Positions 22,051 through 32,580 of a DNA stretch of 64,000 bases are shown here, one piece after another. A model generated the notes under the pieces. The model did not search any database. It had not been told where the DNA came from and was given only the letters and a program-made list of their open reading frames with translations. How positions within the stretch are numbered: the stretch's first letter is position 1; each line of letters begins with the position of its first letter. The position numbers were made by a program, and so were the translations under genes. Location: NCBI GenBank assembly GCA_947095585.1, contig OX352763.1, positions 21,811,462-21,875,461 of the forward strand, in the 5' to 3' direction. The DNA is from Nephrocerus scutellatus (lineage: Eukaryota; Arthropoda; Insecta; Diptera; Pipunculidae).

Positions 22051-22439
22051 CCACTCCTAATCTAATCCAAACCGCGCAAACCCCGTGTATTAAAAATATA
22101 GAGGGCTTCGTTATAAATGGTGTTTCTGGGCACCTTTCGTTGTCATTAAGTCAACCATCTCGAAGCCCTGGTGCACAAATAAAATTGACTATATTGTGTT
22201 CTGTCAGTTTGCTTAGGGCGTTGTGACATCCGATAACCGATTTTGATTTGAATTCATATTTATTAAGTGACTTAAGCAGACATTATGCTAATCATTATCT
22301 TTATCCTTATTTGTTATAATGCTAGCTTCAAAGATCGTGGAGTCTTTGAAGAGCTTGGGAAATACCAGTTCGTATCTTACAAAAGTTTAACAGAAACTCT
22401 ATTAGTAAAGTAAAGTTTAGCAGAAATCCTAGTTTTAAA
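22051..22439. other. No gene recognised
   Basis: Unassigned DNA between a LINE scrap and the palindrome-rich repeat. Confidence 0.35.
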
Positions 22440-22700
22440 TTATTCATCGGTCCCAAAAGAAAAAATTTGGAGTTATGTCCCACTGTACCGGGACAATAGT
22501 TCCAAAAGAAGTCAAATCGAATAAAGGATTCATCGGGATAATGAGCTATTTTATGTAATGTAATGAAAGTCCACAATTTTTTTAGTTATTTTGGGACTTA
22601 TATCCCATCTACAACAAAATTTTTTGGGACTTATATCCCATTAAAGTGGGTCATAAGTCCCAAAAGTAAATATTGGGACTTATGTCCCTGCGCCTCCGGA
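22440..22700. repeat. Palindrome-rich foldback-type repeat, diverged copy
   Basis: Contains four versions of a 14-bp palindrome of the form GGGACTTATRTCCC at 22593-22606, 22626-22639, 22648-22661 (imperfect) and 22675-22688, the last followed by TGCGCC. The inner sequence TTATGTAATGTAATGAAAGT with CCACAA matches the spacer of the foldback at 28824-29355 (TTATGTATGTAACGAAAGTC). It is the same family, but without long intact arms. Confidence 0.7.
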
Positions 22701-22782
22701 CGCGTTGTTAATAAAGACAGTTTAAAAAGAGACAACTGTTTGTAAGGAACATTCAGTACTCAACTCACTGAAGCATTCATAG

Positions 22783-22832
22783 ACATATTTGGCTTTACAA
22801 GCCGAGTCCCATCCTGGTCTCCTAAAAATTCG
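22783..22832 (-). mobile_element. RTE-type LINE 3'-end scrap
   Basis: About 50 bases: the minus strand reads GGAGACCAGGATGGGACTCG then TTGTAAAGCCAAATATG, the terminal block of the RTE family. No coding is retained. Confidence 0.55.
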
Positions 22833-23750
22833 AGCTCCTTTTAAAAAAAATTAAATTAAAATACAAAAAATGCCGATTCTTTGTGAAACACCCTGTATCG
22901 CTACCTCTTAAATAAATACATACCTACTAGAAAAGAAAAGACTTAGGAAGCAAAAACCGAAAAGCTTTGCGTTGCTTTAAATTTTCTATCGCTGCTACAA
23001 ATTTTATCTCCCCTATTTGACCCAGTTTCGGTTGGCAATTTTGTGTTTTTTTTTTTGTTTTATTCGCAACAAAAATGGACGCACTATGCTTACGTGCGTA
23101 AGCCAAACGAGACGGTTCCGCGTGCGTCGTATGTGTCGGTCTGACAAAAATATCTTTCTAATCATCGCGCTCCACACACACACACACAAACATAAACGAA
23201 CACCATTAGATACAATTAGTTGTTGCTGGGTCTGAGTCTCGCACTTTAGCAATAATTTCCGCGATTAGTTTTGAACACAAATTTCGCACAATTCTGTCCT
23301 TGACACAGATCATCAGTGCGGGCGGCCATTTCATTTGGTTGCCTCTTTGTTGTTGTTGTATTTTTGCGAACGTTACCTAAAGTAATTGGATGGTTGGTGG
23401 TGTTGTTGTGGCGGTTGTTCATTGGCGCGAAATCTTTTTGTCGTTCGTGAACATAAACATTTGTCGTTGTCGTGCAAAATGCGTGAACATCTCCGGACTT
23501 GTAGACTTTTGCAGCAGTAGGTCACTTTAAAATATGATAAGCGATCGTTTGTGCGTGCATGCATGCATGCGTACGTTGTCTGCTTTAGAGGATGTACAAT
23601 ACAAATAGAAAACTAGACATTTATTGCAAACGCAAATAATGATCGTTAGTCGTTAGATGTTATTTGTCAAATGTGTTATTGTGAATAGATTATGATACAG
23701 GGGGCTACAGTTAGTTTTGTTTAATATTTAATATTTAATTGTTTTCGAGA
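22833..23750. other. No gene recognised
   Basis: Includes a CA dinucleotide run at about 23171-23188, a GTTGTTGTT run near 23350, and a GCATGCATGCATGCG alternating stretch near 23557-23571. No coding or RNA gene is supported. Confidence 0.4.
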
Positions 23751-23752
23751 TA

Positions 23753-23959
23753 CTATTCCAATGTGTTTACATATCCAAAAAGTTTCTCGATTCGTTGCCT
23801 GCAATTCCCTGATGACCAGGGACCCAACCGAGTTTGACTTTGCAGTGTCTGACAAGAGATTGCAGTGCATCGTATCAGTTTTTGACTGATAAAATTAGAC
23901 GACAGCGCTCTAGGTGCTGCCTGACTATCTGAAAAGATATACATATAATCTAGCGCCAC
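23753..23959 (-). mobile_element. LINE RNase H fragment
   Basis: The minus-strand frame reads YIFSDSQAAPRALSSNFIS and then, one frame change later, a GPWSSGNCRQRIEKL stretch that corresponds to the WVPGHQGIAGNE block. This is an RNase H fragment of an I/R1-type LINE. It meets the start of a plus-strand RTE copy head to head. Confidence 0.7.
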
Positions 23960-25585
23960 GGGTTGAAAAAAAGAATAGACCCATAAGCCTCATAAACGTT
24001 CACGCACCTACAGAAGATTCCCCAGATAAGGAAAAAGAAGAATTCTTTGAATCAGTCGAACGGGAACTCCATGCCTGTCCTCAGTATGACTTTAAAATCA
24101 TTCTGTAGGATATGAATGCTAAAATAGGTAGGGAGCCAGTATTCAGGCAGTACATTGGCACCCATAGCTTACACGAGAACACTAATGACAATGGACAACG
24201 AGTCATAAAGATGGCAGCAAGCAACAATTTGGTCGTTGCGAGTACAAGGTTTGCGCGTAAAGATATCCACAAAGCCACCCGGGTATCTCCTGATGAAGCC
24301 ACTCGCAACTAGATAGGCCAAGTATCGATAGACTGCCACCACAACCCGAACCTGATGACGGTACGAACGTACCGAGGTGCCAACGTCGACTCGGACCACT
24401 ATCTTTTTTGTATGGTGCTCCGAACGCGGAATGCATCATCACGAAATACTGCATCCGCGAATCAGATTCGAGTCAACACAAAGAGACAAAGGGACCAGAA
24501 ATAACTACGGTCAAGCGATAGGACTCACCCTAAATGCAGTGACAGTAAGTCCTGTGGCTAAGATGTCGGACGTAGAAGAGAAATGGACACGCCTTAAGAA
24601 TACTGTCATTAGTAGGTACTGCTGACTCTATCTTAGGCTGTTGTCGTAGAGATCGGAACGACTGGTTCGATGACGAATGTAAGCTAGCGACTGAACGTAG
24701 GAATGTTGCGTACCGAGCAATGCAAAAATCTCATAGAACGCGTGCACGCGCGAAGTAGAAAGCAGCCTGGGAGAAGTATCTCGTCCGTGAACTAGAACAG
24801 TACAGAGAGCATGGACCGCACCAGGTGCGGAAGTTCTACCAAAGAGTCTGCGGTATGACTTAATATACACCGCGTTGCACATACTGCAAAGACAAAGAGG
24901 GATGAGATCGCCGATCTCAAAGGCATCTTAGAGCGATGGGAAGAGCACTTTCATAAGTTGCTAAATGGCCAGCTAACTGAGGAATTAGAGGCTCCACCAA
25001 TGCTGCCGCCACTAAGCATAGACAAAGTTAGCAGAGCGGTAAATCGGCTCAAAAATAATAAGGACTCGGGATCTGAGACCAAGAAATTCATGAATTAATA
25101 GTGCAAGTATGGGAGGAAGAAGCGATGCCAGAAGACTGGCGAAGAGGCATCCTGTGCCCCATATATAAGAAGGGAGATAAAAATAATGCAGCAATTATCG
25201 TGGTATAACGTTGTTGAGTACCGCGTATAAGATTTTCTCCTCTATCATTTAAGACAGGATAGCCCCATAAGCCAAAGTCATCATTGGTCCGTACCAGTGT
25301 GGCTCCATCCCAGGCAAATCAAAAACTGATCAGATTTACACCCTTAGGGAGGTGATGGAAAAATGTCTATAGTTTCAAAAGTCTGATAGTATAGTATAGT
25401 CGGCATTCCGAAAAAAACTGACACGACTATCAAGCCCATTCAACATCTATAACGGGCTCCGACAAGGGGATGAATGAGCTGCGTCCTCTTCAACCTGGCG
25501 TTAGAGAAAGTGATCCGAGACTCCGACGTAACGGCGAGAAGAAAAATCCTCTATAGCTCCATTTAGATACTGGCGTACGCAATTG
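23960..25585 (+). mobile_element. RTE-type LINE, endonuclease through RT, 3'-truncated
   Basis: In order: endonuclease pieces INVHAPTEDSPDKEKEEFFE (about 23990-24050), DMNAKIGRE (expected GDFN; 24111-24137), HSLHENTNDNGQRVI (24165-24210), an IHKATRVSPDEATRN block (24266-24312) and VRTYRGANVDSDHY (24361-24405, the SDH catalytic triplet intact); a basic linker (AYRAMQKSHRTRA-like, 24710-24750); then RT with VSRAVNRLKNNKDSG (25025-25070), [19 protein letters not shown] (25130-25180), a YQCGSIPGKS-like block (25290-25325) and FNIYNGLRQGDE then SCVLFNLALEKVIRD (25440-25525). It stops at LAYA, right where the catalytic YADD should be, so the second half is missing. Many stops and frameshifts are present. 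It is the longest stretch of this family in the window. Confidence 0.85.
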
Positions 25586-26784
25586 TATGTTATTTCCAGA
25601 AACTCATATTTACTGATTCAACGTGTTACTGGCAGGTATGGGGAAAGGTTATAGGCTTTAGTACACTCTCTACCCCGCGGTGGTAAGACGTAGACGTGGG
25701 TTAATGGGTGCGGTTAGTGAAGCTCCCTGGAACAGATACTTCTAAATAAATTACAATTCGATAATAAGGTTGCGCATACGCTACATACATTGGAAATCAA
25801 GAGCTTGCATAAAGAGTCGAGCGCTTTCTTAGATGCAACAACCACTCAAATGTAAATTGCCAACATTAAGTAGGATATAGGTACTAAGCGCTGAAAAACT
25901 TTCAATTGCATAAAATCTGGTGAATAAATTATCATCTTTCGCGTTCGTATATAAATTTATAGATACTGTATGCAAGTGAGTACGAGATAAACTAAACAAA
26001 TACTAAATGTCGTAATAAATGCGTCGTTTGCGATCCGCCGCTTTATATCACCAAAGTCACCAGTCGAGCGAAGAATTCACTTCGAAATTTAAAATGAATT
26101 TCAAAAAAATTAAATTCATTTTCACAACAACAAAAGCACAGAAACAGCAACAACATTATTATTACGTTCATTCCAAGCATTGCGAATATAAAATGAAATA
26201 GAATGAAACGAATAAGAAATAAGCAGTGAGTACCTCCACAAATCTACCTATCTATCTATCTATTATACCTACACTCTACTGAGCGATCTATTGGCATTGA
26301 TAATGAACTTTTAAGTGGCGGCCAGCTCGAGTGCCGGTAGCCAACCGACCTACTCCTTTGCTCATTCCGCATTCTATTCATGTTTTTGCCAACAAACACT
26401 GCACTGCAATCGGTGTGCACAGCCAGCAACAACAAGAGCGTCGAGAATGATATCACCGCGTACGAGATGAGCAAACGCTTCGCGATCGGAAGAACGATCG
26501 CATTTTTTCCACAAGGAAAGGGAACTGTGAAAATAGTGCGCTCTTCGTACCGCTCGAGTGCTCTGTTTGATGGATGTTGTGATGAAAATTAAATAATTTT
26601 TTAACCAATCAATAAAAAAAAATTACTGTTAATAGCAAGAGGGTGGGGTGTGCCGGAGTTGGTGATTGGGGTGGGGTGGCTTGAATGATTTAGTACGCAC
26701 TTAATTTAGTACGACAGCGTACGCGGAGGGTTAATTTTTAATGCATTTACATTTTATGTTTTAATTATAATTATTAGTAATTAT
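25586..26784. other. No gene recognised
   Basis: Unassigned; a CTAT tetranucleotide run lies at about 26246-26265. The short frames at 26019-26201 and 26380-26592 show no family resemblance. A G-rich segment at 26640-26690 has the texture of the Helitron-like units but no terminal signature. Confidence 0.4.
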
Positions 26785-27145
26785 CTACAAGAAAGGCAGC
26801 AATATACAAACTATATCTCTAAGCTAATACCGAATAAACTCGGAGTACCGCAGGGATCTACGTTAGGACCATTGCTGTTCATTCATTGCAGTTATAAAAA
26901 ATTGTAAAGTGAAAATATGTTTGCTGATGATACCTTGATTATGATTGCTGCACCAACCCTTATTGAAGCTGTGCAGAAAATAAACGTAGATTTGGAGAAG
27001 CTGAGAAAATGGCTGATGTTTCATAAGCACTTAACATTTCTAAGAAAAAGTAAAAAAGTGCTATCAATAAAAACAAAACTAGAATGTAATCAAAATATAT
27101 TAGCAGGTTATGAAGCTATATTGAACGTGTAAAACAATATAAATA
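26785..27145 (+). mobile_element. LINE RT fragment with intact FADD box
   Basis: The frame reads NKLGVPQGSTLGPLLFI (motif B, about 26828-26880), then after a short break MFADDTLIMIAAPTLIEAV (motif C, from 26917) and EKLRKWLMFHKHLTF (thumb). The catalytic Asp pair is present. A CR1/L2-like assignment is likely but not proven. It is truncated at both ends and ends immediately before a TTAGG-like short array. Confidence 0.75.
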
Positions 27146-27146
27146 C

Positions 27147-27166
27147 CTTAGGTTAGGTTAGGTTAG
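27147..27166 (+). repeat. Short TTAGG-type pentanucleotide array
   Basis: Three and a half TTAGG units lie between two LINE fragments. TTAGG is the ancestral arthropod telomere repeat, but flies have generally lost it, and such short runs are common as LINE tails or insertion debris. I read it as a LINE tail microsatellite. Confidence 0.7.
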
Positions 27167-27407
27167 TTTGCGGTGGCAGCTAATGCTCACATAGACCATT
27201 CTGACTTCTAAGCGCGATCAAGAGAAAAATCTTGCGAATATTTTTCGGGGACCGGGAAAGGACGATTTCGGAGACTCTATAATGACGAGATCTATGAGCG
27301 TTACCGCGATGTCGACATCGTGAAGAGAACTGAAGATCGGTGGGCTCCGGTGGGCAGGACACCTAGCTCACATGAGCGAAGAGGATCCTGCGACGTGGTC
27401 CTTTGTA

Positions 27408-28344
27408 AAGGGTGATCAGATTGGAGGTACTTTTTCCAATAGGATTTTTTTGACATGTCACGCATGACTACTGTCAAACTAAATACATAATTTTATTCAG
27501 TATTCATTGACATTTCATCATGGAAAGACTAACGCCTCAACAACGTTTACAAATCGTGCAATTTGTATGACGAAAAACGACGCTATGTGAAAAGTGTTCA
27601 TCGCGCGCTCAGGCCTACTTATGGTGTTCAGCGATGAGGCCCATTTTTGGCTTAATGGCTTCGTCAATAAGCAAAATTGCCATATTTGGGCTGAAGAGCA
27701 ACCCGAAGCCATTCACGAACTGCCATTACATCCATTGAAAACTACCGTTTGGTGCGGCCTATGGGCTGGAGCAATCATCAGCCCATATTTCTTCAAAGAC
27801 GAGGCTGGCGGCAATGTAACCGTGAATGGCGCCATGATCAATGACTTTTTGATGCCATAAATTGAAGTCCGTGTTCTCCACGACATTTGGTTCCAACAAG
27901 ACGGCGCTACATCCCATACAGCCCGTGACACAATGGATTTACTGCGTCCTTGTTTCGGTGAGCATTTGATCTCTCGTTTCGGACCGGTGGATTGGCCACC
28001 AAGATCGTGTGATATCACACCTTTGGACTTTTTTTTTGTGGGGGTATGCAAAGTTTAAATCTTTTGTGGATAAACCAGCTACGAGTTAGGCATTGGAAGC
28101 CACCATTACTTAAGTTATTCGCGAGATACCGACCGAAGTCCTCGAGCGAGTCATTCAAAACTGGTGTTTACGAATGGCCGAATTACGGCGCAGTTGCGGC
28201 CAACATTTGAAAGGGATTATCTTCAAAAAAGAAATGCCATGAATGGTTCTAAACAAATATAATAAAGATTGCCCAATCAATTAGAATTTTTGTTGTTTTA
28301 TTTCAATTTAAAATCCGATACCTCCAAATTGATCAACCAACCTT
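27408..28344 (+). mobile_element. Rosa-like DD41D Tc1/mariner element, internally deleted, with TIRs and TA duplication
   Basis: The ends are imperfect inverted repeats: AAGGGTGATCAGATTGGAGG on the left and, reading inward from the right end, AAGGTTGGTTGATCAATTTG then GAGGTA. Both flanks are TA (27406-27407 and 28345-28346), the target duplication of this superfamily. The 937-bp element carries a transposase with a large deletion (see next entry), so it is non-autonomous. It sits inside an RTE tail and must be younger than it. Related, more decayed pieces are at 12960, 38163, 46290, 48680, 50080 and 57000. Confidence 0.85.
27520..28241 (+). pseudogene. DD41D mariner transposase, deleted and interrupted
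   Basis: The start MERLTPQQRLQIVQF at 27520 is the N-terminal helix-turn-helix entry; after a stop, KSVHRALRPTYG follows and then joins at once to FSDEAHFWLNGFVNKQN, so roughly 130 residues (the rest of the DNA-binding part and the linker) are deleted. The catalytic residues are D in FSDEAHF, D in FQQDGATSHTA, and D in the ITPLDFF block, with exactly 41 residues between the second and third, giving DD41D. A nonsense TAA follows DFLMP at about 27858 and a poly-T slip disrupts the frame after PLDFF; the C-terminus (IPTEVLERVIQNW near 28120) is in another frame and ends at TGA 28239-28241. It would have cut and pasted the element in the nucleus; it is inactive now. Confidence 0.85.
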
Positions 28345-28501
28345 TACTAGGATTTATGGCATACGACACAAAGCCGGCCAAGCAAGCCTACGCTGAAAGG
28401 ATGCCGTACGTTTGCCAAAATGAATGCCATTAACTCGATATTGGTGGGCAGATTTATTGCGCCAGCGCCAGGCCCTGGTTGTAGAGCCATTTATAATGAT
28501 G

Positions 28502-28823
28502 TACTTTATGGAGTTCCAATTTTTATCCTGATATCTGTTTTATCAGCTACCTTTCAGCTACATTTCCGTTCATTCAATCTGATTCAAACTTTGAGTGGGG
28601 TATGTAAGTACGATTAGGTTCTGGTTATATTTTTGATTTTGATGTGTTCGAACACCACGCAAGACGTTTAAGTGGAACGGACCGAAGCCAACGGAAGTTC
28701 AGGTGTGTAGAGCTAAAAATATCCAATGAAAAGAAGGAATAATTTTATGTGCATCAACATTAACCTCATAACTGTTGCCCTATAACTCCGCCTATCTGTA
28801 GGTATTCATAGATTGACGAAACT
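28502..28823. other. No gene recognised
   Basis: Short unassigned interval between the RTE end and the foldback structure. Confidence 0.4.
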
Positions 28824-29355
28824 ATTTTAACAATCGGCAGAAGAAGAAGGTGTCCTGGTATGTAACAACAATTTTCATGGGGATGAGTTTTCTGGCGCAG
28901 GGATATAAGTCCCAAAAGAAAAAAAATGGGACTTAAGTGGGACGTAGGTCCCAAATCGAATTAGGGACTAATGTTCCACCCCATCGGGACATAAGTCCCA
29001 AACAAAATATGTTGGGACTTATGTCCCTGCGCCTTTTAAAAGGAACCATTTTATGTATGTAACGAAAGTCCACGAAATTTTTTTCAATCATTATCTCTCC
29101 GAAAATGTGCGACTAATGTTCCATCCCCGACAAAATTTGTTGGGACTTATGTCCCGATGGGGTGGAACATTAGTCCCTAATTCGATTTGGGACCTACGTC
29201 CCACTTAAGTCCCATTTTTTTTCTTTTGGGACTTATATCCCTGCGCCAGAAAACTCATCCCCATGAAAATTGTTGTTACATACCAGGACACCTTCTTCTC
29301 CTTCTGCCGATTGTTAAAATTGTTTTTGTTGTTTGGGACTTATGTCCTTGCGCCG
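28824..29355. repeat. Foldback element with 177-180-bp near-identical inverted arms
   Basis: The left arm 28824-29000 and right arm 29141-29320 are reverse complements that differ, by eye, only in a 3-bp unit of a CTT/CTC run. The 140-bp spacer holds a further palindrome. The 14-bp palindrome GGGACWTAAGTCCC (or its close variant GGGACTTATATCCC) occurs at 28900-28913, 28986-28999, 29014-29027, 29142-29155, 29228-29241 and 29335-29348, several followed by TGCGCC. The same peptide-like reading appears on opposite strands of the two arms, which is a consequence of the inversion and not a gene. No transposase is encoded. It is related to 22440-22700. Confidence 0.85.
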
Positions 29356-30439
29356 AGTTTTCTGCGGTAAATTTTAAATTCGTCGCGCTGTCATAGGTTG
29401 GGATAATTGCGTAAAATTTTCGCTTCATAACTACGTTGCTGTTGTGTTTTTAATTAGTGCGTTGCGAATTCGCGATCATCATAATCGTCCGTCCGTTGTT
29501 AGTGGCTGGCTGTTCAATTAGCGCTCTTTTCATTCCAATTCTCTTACGATTTTTTTTTTGCAAATTTGTTGTTCGCTTTTTGTTTCTGAATTATTTTTTA
29601 TTCGCAATCGCAACATTCGCTCTGTGCGTCGTGCGGTGAATGGGTGCGTGTGAGGCGGTTATATTTAAACATAGATACATATGAATACAAAATTAATCCG
29701 TCAACATTTTTTGCAAACTTGCAGAAGAGTTTTTGGCTTCGGTTTCTCTTAAGTTTTTGTTTTTTGCGAAAGTTTTGTTGCCTTATGTGTGCGTTGTGTA
29801 GTAAAACACTGACACACACTGTTAAAAACGATCTTTCTTTCTTTCCCTGATGGTTCTGGTTATAGTTTTTCAAATCTCAACAAAGTGCGTAACCACAGAG
29901 GCGCATCGACATGTATACACTCGTATACACTATCGACACTTATTTCTTAGCTTCTTACTCAATTGTTGTTGTTGTTTCTCAGGCTAAATTGTTATTATTT
30001 TTTATTCCCATTATTACAGTTGGAGTTATTTACAACACGCACATAGCGTGGAATTTTCAATCGAGTCTTCCAGATTGGACTTTTTGCTAACACGTCGTGG
30101 CTAGGTTATTGACCTTTCGCGTTTCTGTTGCGAATTTTTTTTTATTCTTTTCGCTTATGACTGTACCTAAATCAGGTTGGTTGTTGGCACAATAAATGTT
30201 TCACAATGAAACGCGTCCAAATTGATTCATTTGCTTGTTAGACTCTTTTATATTTTATATCTTAGTACGAAAAGCAAAGGTTTTATTTTTGTGCCAAAGT
30301 TGAGTTGTGGAAATTTGTTGATTTTTTGACCGAAGGTGAGTTGTAGAACATCGATTGTTCACACCTTTTGATTTTATGATATTCTATTTTCAAAAAAGAA
30401 AGCCTGCTATACCGTTCTTTTATGCTGAAGCCCAACATC
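29356..30439. other. No gene recognised
   Basis: AT- and T-rich DNA with GTT triplets near 29970. There are short open frames on both strands (29457-29873) without family motifs. Confidence 0.4.
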
Positions 30440-30920
30440 CAATCTTTGGACGTCTTTGGGGTCCATTTTAGCCAAGTTTCACATGTCCTATAGAGCTAAA
30501 CTTTTGTGGACAGCTCAGTCGAAGGGACAGTGCCCGCATGTGATGCGATATGGCTTGTGTCGATGTTTCAGCTCAATCGGCTGTCTAGTTTTTGAGTTTG
30601 TGTCGTATTACCAATCAACAGACATTTATTTTTATATACTATATAGATTATACGTGCGTACGTACAAAGCAGCACACCACACAGCACACAGTCATTATGA
30701 TGCCCGACCGTTTTTTTTTCGTTAGCTTTAGTTACTTAAATACAAATTTGGTCGCCATGATAGGCCCACGGGATAATATATAGCCTATGTTCACCATGAA
30801 AGTCCATTTTAAATATTGGTGAAATAATTTTGGAAATCGGACCAGTAGTTTCGAGGATTACCTTCTACACACAAACCAACATCACCTCTTCATAATATTT
30901 GTATGAATAACTAATATATT
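30440..30920 (-). mobile_element. Helitron-like element, inverted copy of 16350-16815
   Basis: Read on the minus strand it starts near ACAAATATTATGAAGAGGTG and gives a GGTTTGTGTGTAGAAGG string and a TACTGGTCCGATTT block, then matches 16350-16760 through the CGGTCGGGCATCATAATGAC and GACAGCCGATTGAGC stretches. The right terminus is not identifiable. Non-coding. Confidence 0.6.
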
Positions 30921-30936
30921 TAAAAATGAAACTCTG

Positions 30937-30960
30937 CATGTATGTATGTATGTATGTAGG
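30937..30960 (+). repeat. ATGT tetranucleotide microsatellite
   Basis: About five copies of ATGT immediately beyond the Helitron-like copy. Confidence 0.8.
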
Positions 30961-31186
30961 ATGCATAGTTTGAGGCTGTACAAAACAATCTCCTCGAAAC
31001 ATTATTTAGGGAAGTAAAAACAAATTCTTGCGTATGATAAGATAACCAATGCTTATTAATATGTGACAAATCAGGAGCTCGACAGATAAAATTGATTAAT
31101 TAAGTGGGAACTTGTCCCACCAAGATAGATATGCTATCTACTCCTATAGAGTCCGTTAAATAATATGTTGCTTACCTCCTACTACG

Positions 31187-32580
31187 GCAGCTGTGTCCCA
31201 GAAACCAATCAGAGCAAACGTAGGATTCCCTGGTGGAATGAGGCTGGCCAAACTTAGGAAGATAGTTAGAAAGTTTTTCAACACTGCTAAACGCATGAAG
31301 ATCTGGGACGAATATAGGTTCGACCTTACGGACCTTATAACTCTTAATTGAGACGATCCAAAGGAGCCACATGGAGGAAATGCTGTGAATACATTTCTGA
31401 TATGCCAGTAGCGACAGGAATCCACAAAGCACTCGTCAAGGATCAGACAAATTGTGAGGGCGTACTGAAGAAAATAGATAGGAGCTACACCTCGGACCGA
31501 GAAAACACAATTAGAACGTTACTTCAAGTTCACTTCCCCTTCATCTACACACATCTACATTACAACAGGGTAAATAGTTTATCGAGAAAAATATTTCGTC
31601 CAGATAAGGTTAAATGGGTCGTAGGCTCCTTCAAACTATTCAAAGCACCCGGCGGTGATGGACTTTTTCCAGCGCTCTTACGGAGGGCAATTGAATCCAT
31701 CCTGCCGGGCCTGATTGCATAATTTAGAGCCAGCTACAAGTTGGGGTACATTCCGTATACCTGGTAAATGTAATCGTTATCCCTAAGCCAGGCAATATGC
31801 CTAGTGAGCTGCCTTAATCATATAGACCTATAAGTCTAACATCAGTTGTTCTCAAAATTATGGAGAGACTTATTGATGTTCATCTCAGAGCCCGGCTAGA
31901 TACGTCTACCCCTCTACATTCAAGTCTGTTTGCTTCAGAAAAGTTAAAAGCACAGAGGTCACATTTCCCTATCTAGTTAAAAAGACAGAAGGAAATGAAA
32001 TAGCTCTGTGTACTTTCCTTGACATTGAGCGTGCTTTCGATAACACTGGATGCGACTCAATTATAAGAGCAATCAGTAGCAGAGGTATCGAGGATTCGAC
32101 CAACCAATGGCTAAAGGCCATGCATGAAAGTGGAGTCATCACTTAATCCTCAGGGGAAGTGTCTGGTCTGTGTCGGTGACTGCAGCTTAGGTTCTGTCCG
32201 CAAGGAGGTGTCATCTCTCCACCTCTATGGTCACTCGTCATAGAGAACCTTCTAGTCGATCTACATATATCAGGCTACATCGCCATTGGTTATCCTGATG
32301 ATTTGGCGATCACAACAAGCGGTAAGCACAGCACGATCATTACGAATGTCATGCAAGGTGCATTACTTCAAGTCCTATAATGATACAACAGGAAACGAAC
32401 ACACTTCAAGTTGGAACATATAATCATAAAAGGCACTACATTAGAGTATTCCAGTGACGTTAAATATCTCGGAGTCATCCTTGATAAACGACTAAACTGG
32501 CATTCTCATATCAAGTCCGCCATCAAACGTGCCACTAGGGCTCTGTGGACCAGTAGACGCAAATTTGTACCATAATGAGC
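31187..32580 (+). mobile_element. LOA/I-type LINE, endonuclease linker through RT thumb
   Basis: Reading across frames: a WWNEAGQT-like start near 31225, RRSKGATWRKCCEYISDMPVA from 31348 (the linker typical of this group), KAPGGDGLFPALLRRAIES (31640-31700, RT block 1), YRPISLTSVVLKIMERLID (31823-31880, block 2), TFLDIERAFDNT-like (32010-32050, motif A; Asp intact), CPQGGVISPPLW (32195-32230, motif B), GYPDDLAITTSGK (32288-32325, motif C with Ala changed to Pro but both Asp kept) and VKYLGVILDKRLNWHSHI (32460-32515, thumb). RNase H and tail are absent. Multiple stops and frameshifts. Confidence 0.8.

Larger units (their letters stand above)
27198..28501 (+). mobile_element. RTE-type LINE 3' end, split by a mariner insertion
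   Basis: The left part (27198-27407) matches the C-terminal coding region at 49440-49650 (CATTCTGACCTC, GACTCTATAATGACGAGATC, then a CGCGATGTCGACATCGTGAA block). The right part (28345-28501) continues exactly where it stops, with CTAGGATTTATGGCATACGA, then GCCGGCCAAG and the terminal GGTTGTAGAGCC, ending in ATAATGATG. Removing 27408-28344 plus one TA restores the order seen in the uninterrupted copy at 49640-49690. Coding is dead. Confidence 0.85.

Noticed and set aside
27147..27166. An interstitial telomere
   Set aside because: Only three and a half TTAGG units, in a lineage thought to lack this repeat, and placed between LINE fragments.
28766..29396. Two matching small genes on opposite strands
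   Set aside because: The identical peptide readings come from the two arms of an inverted repeat.
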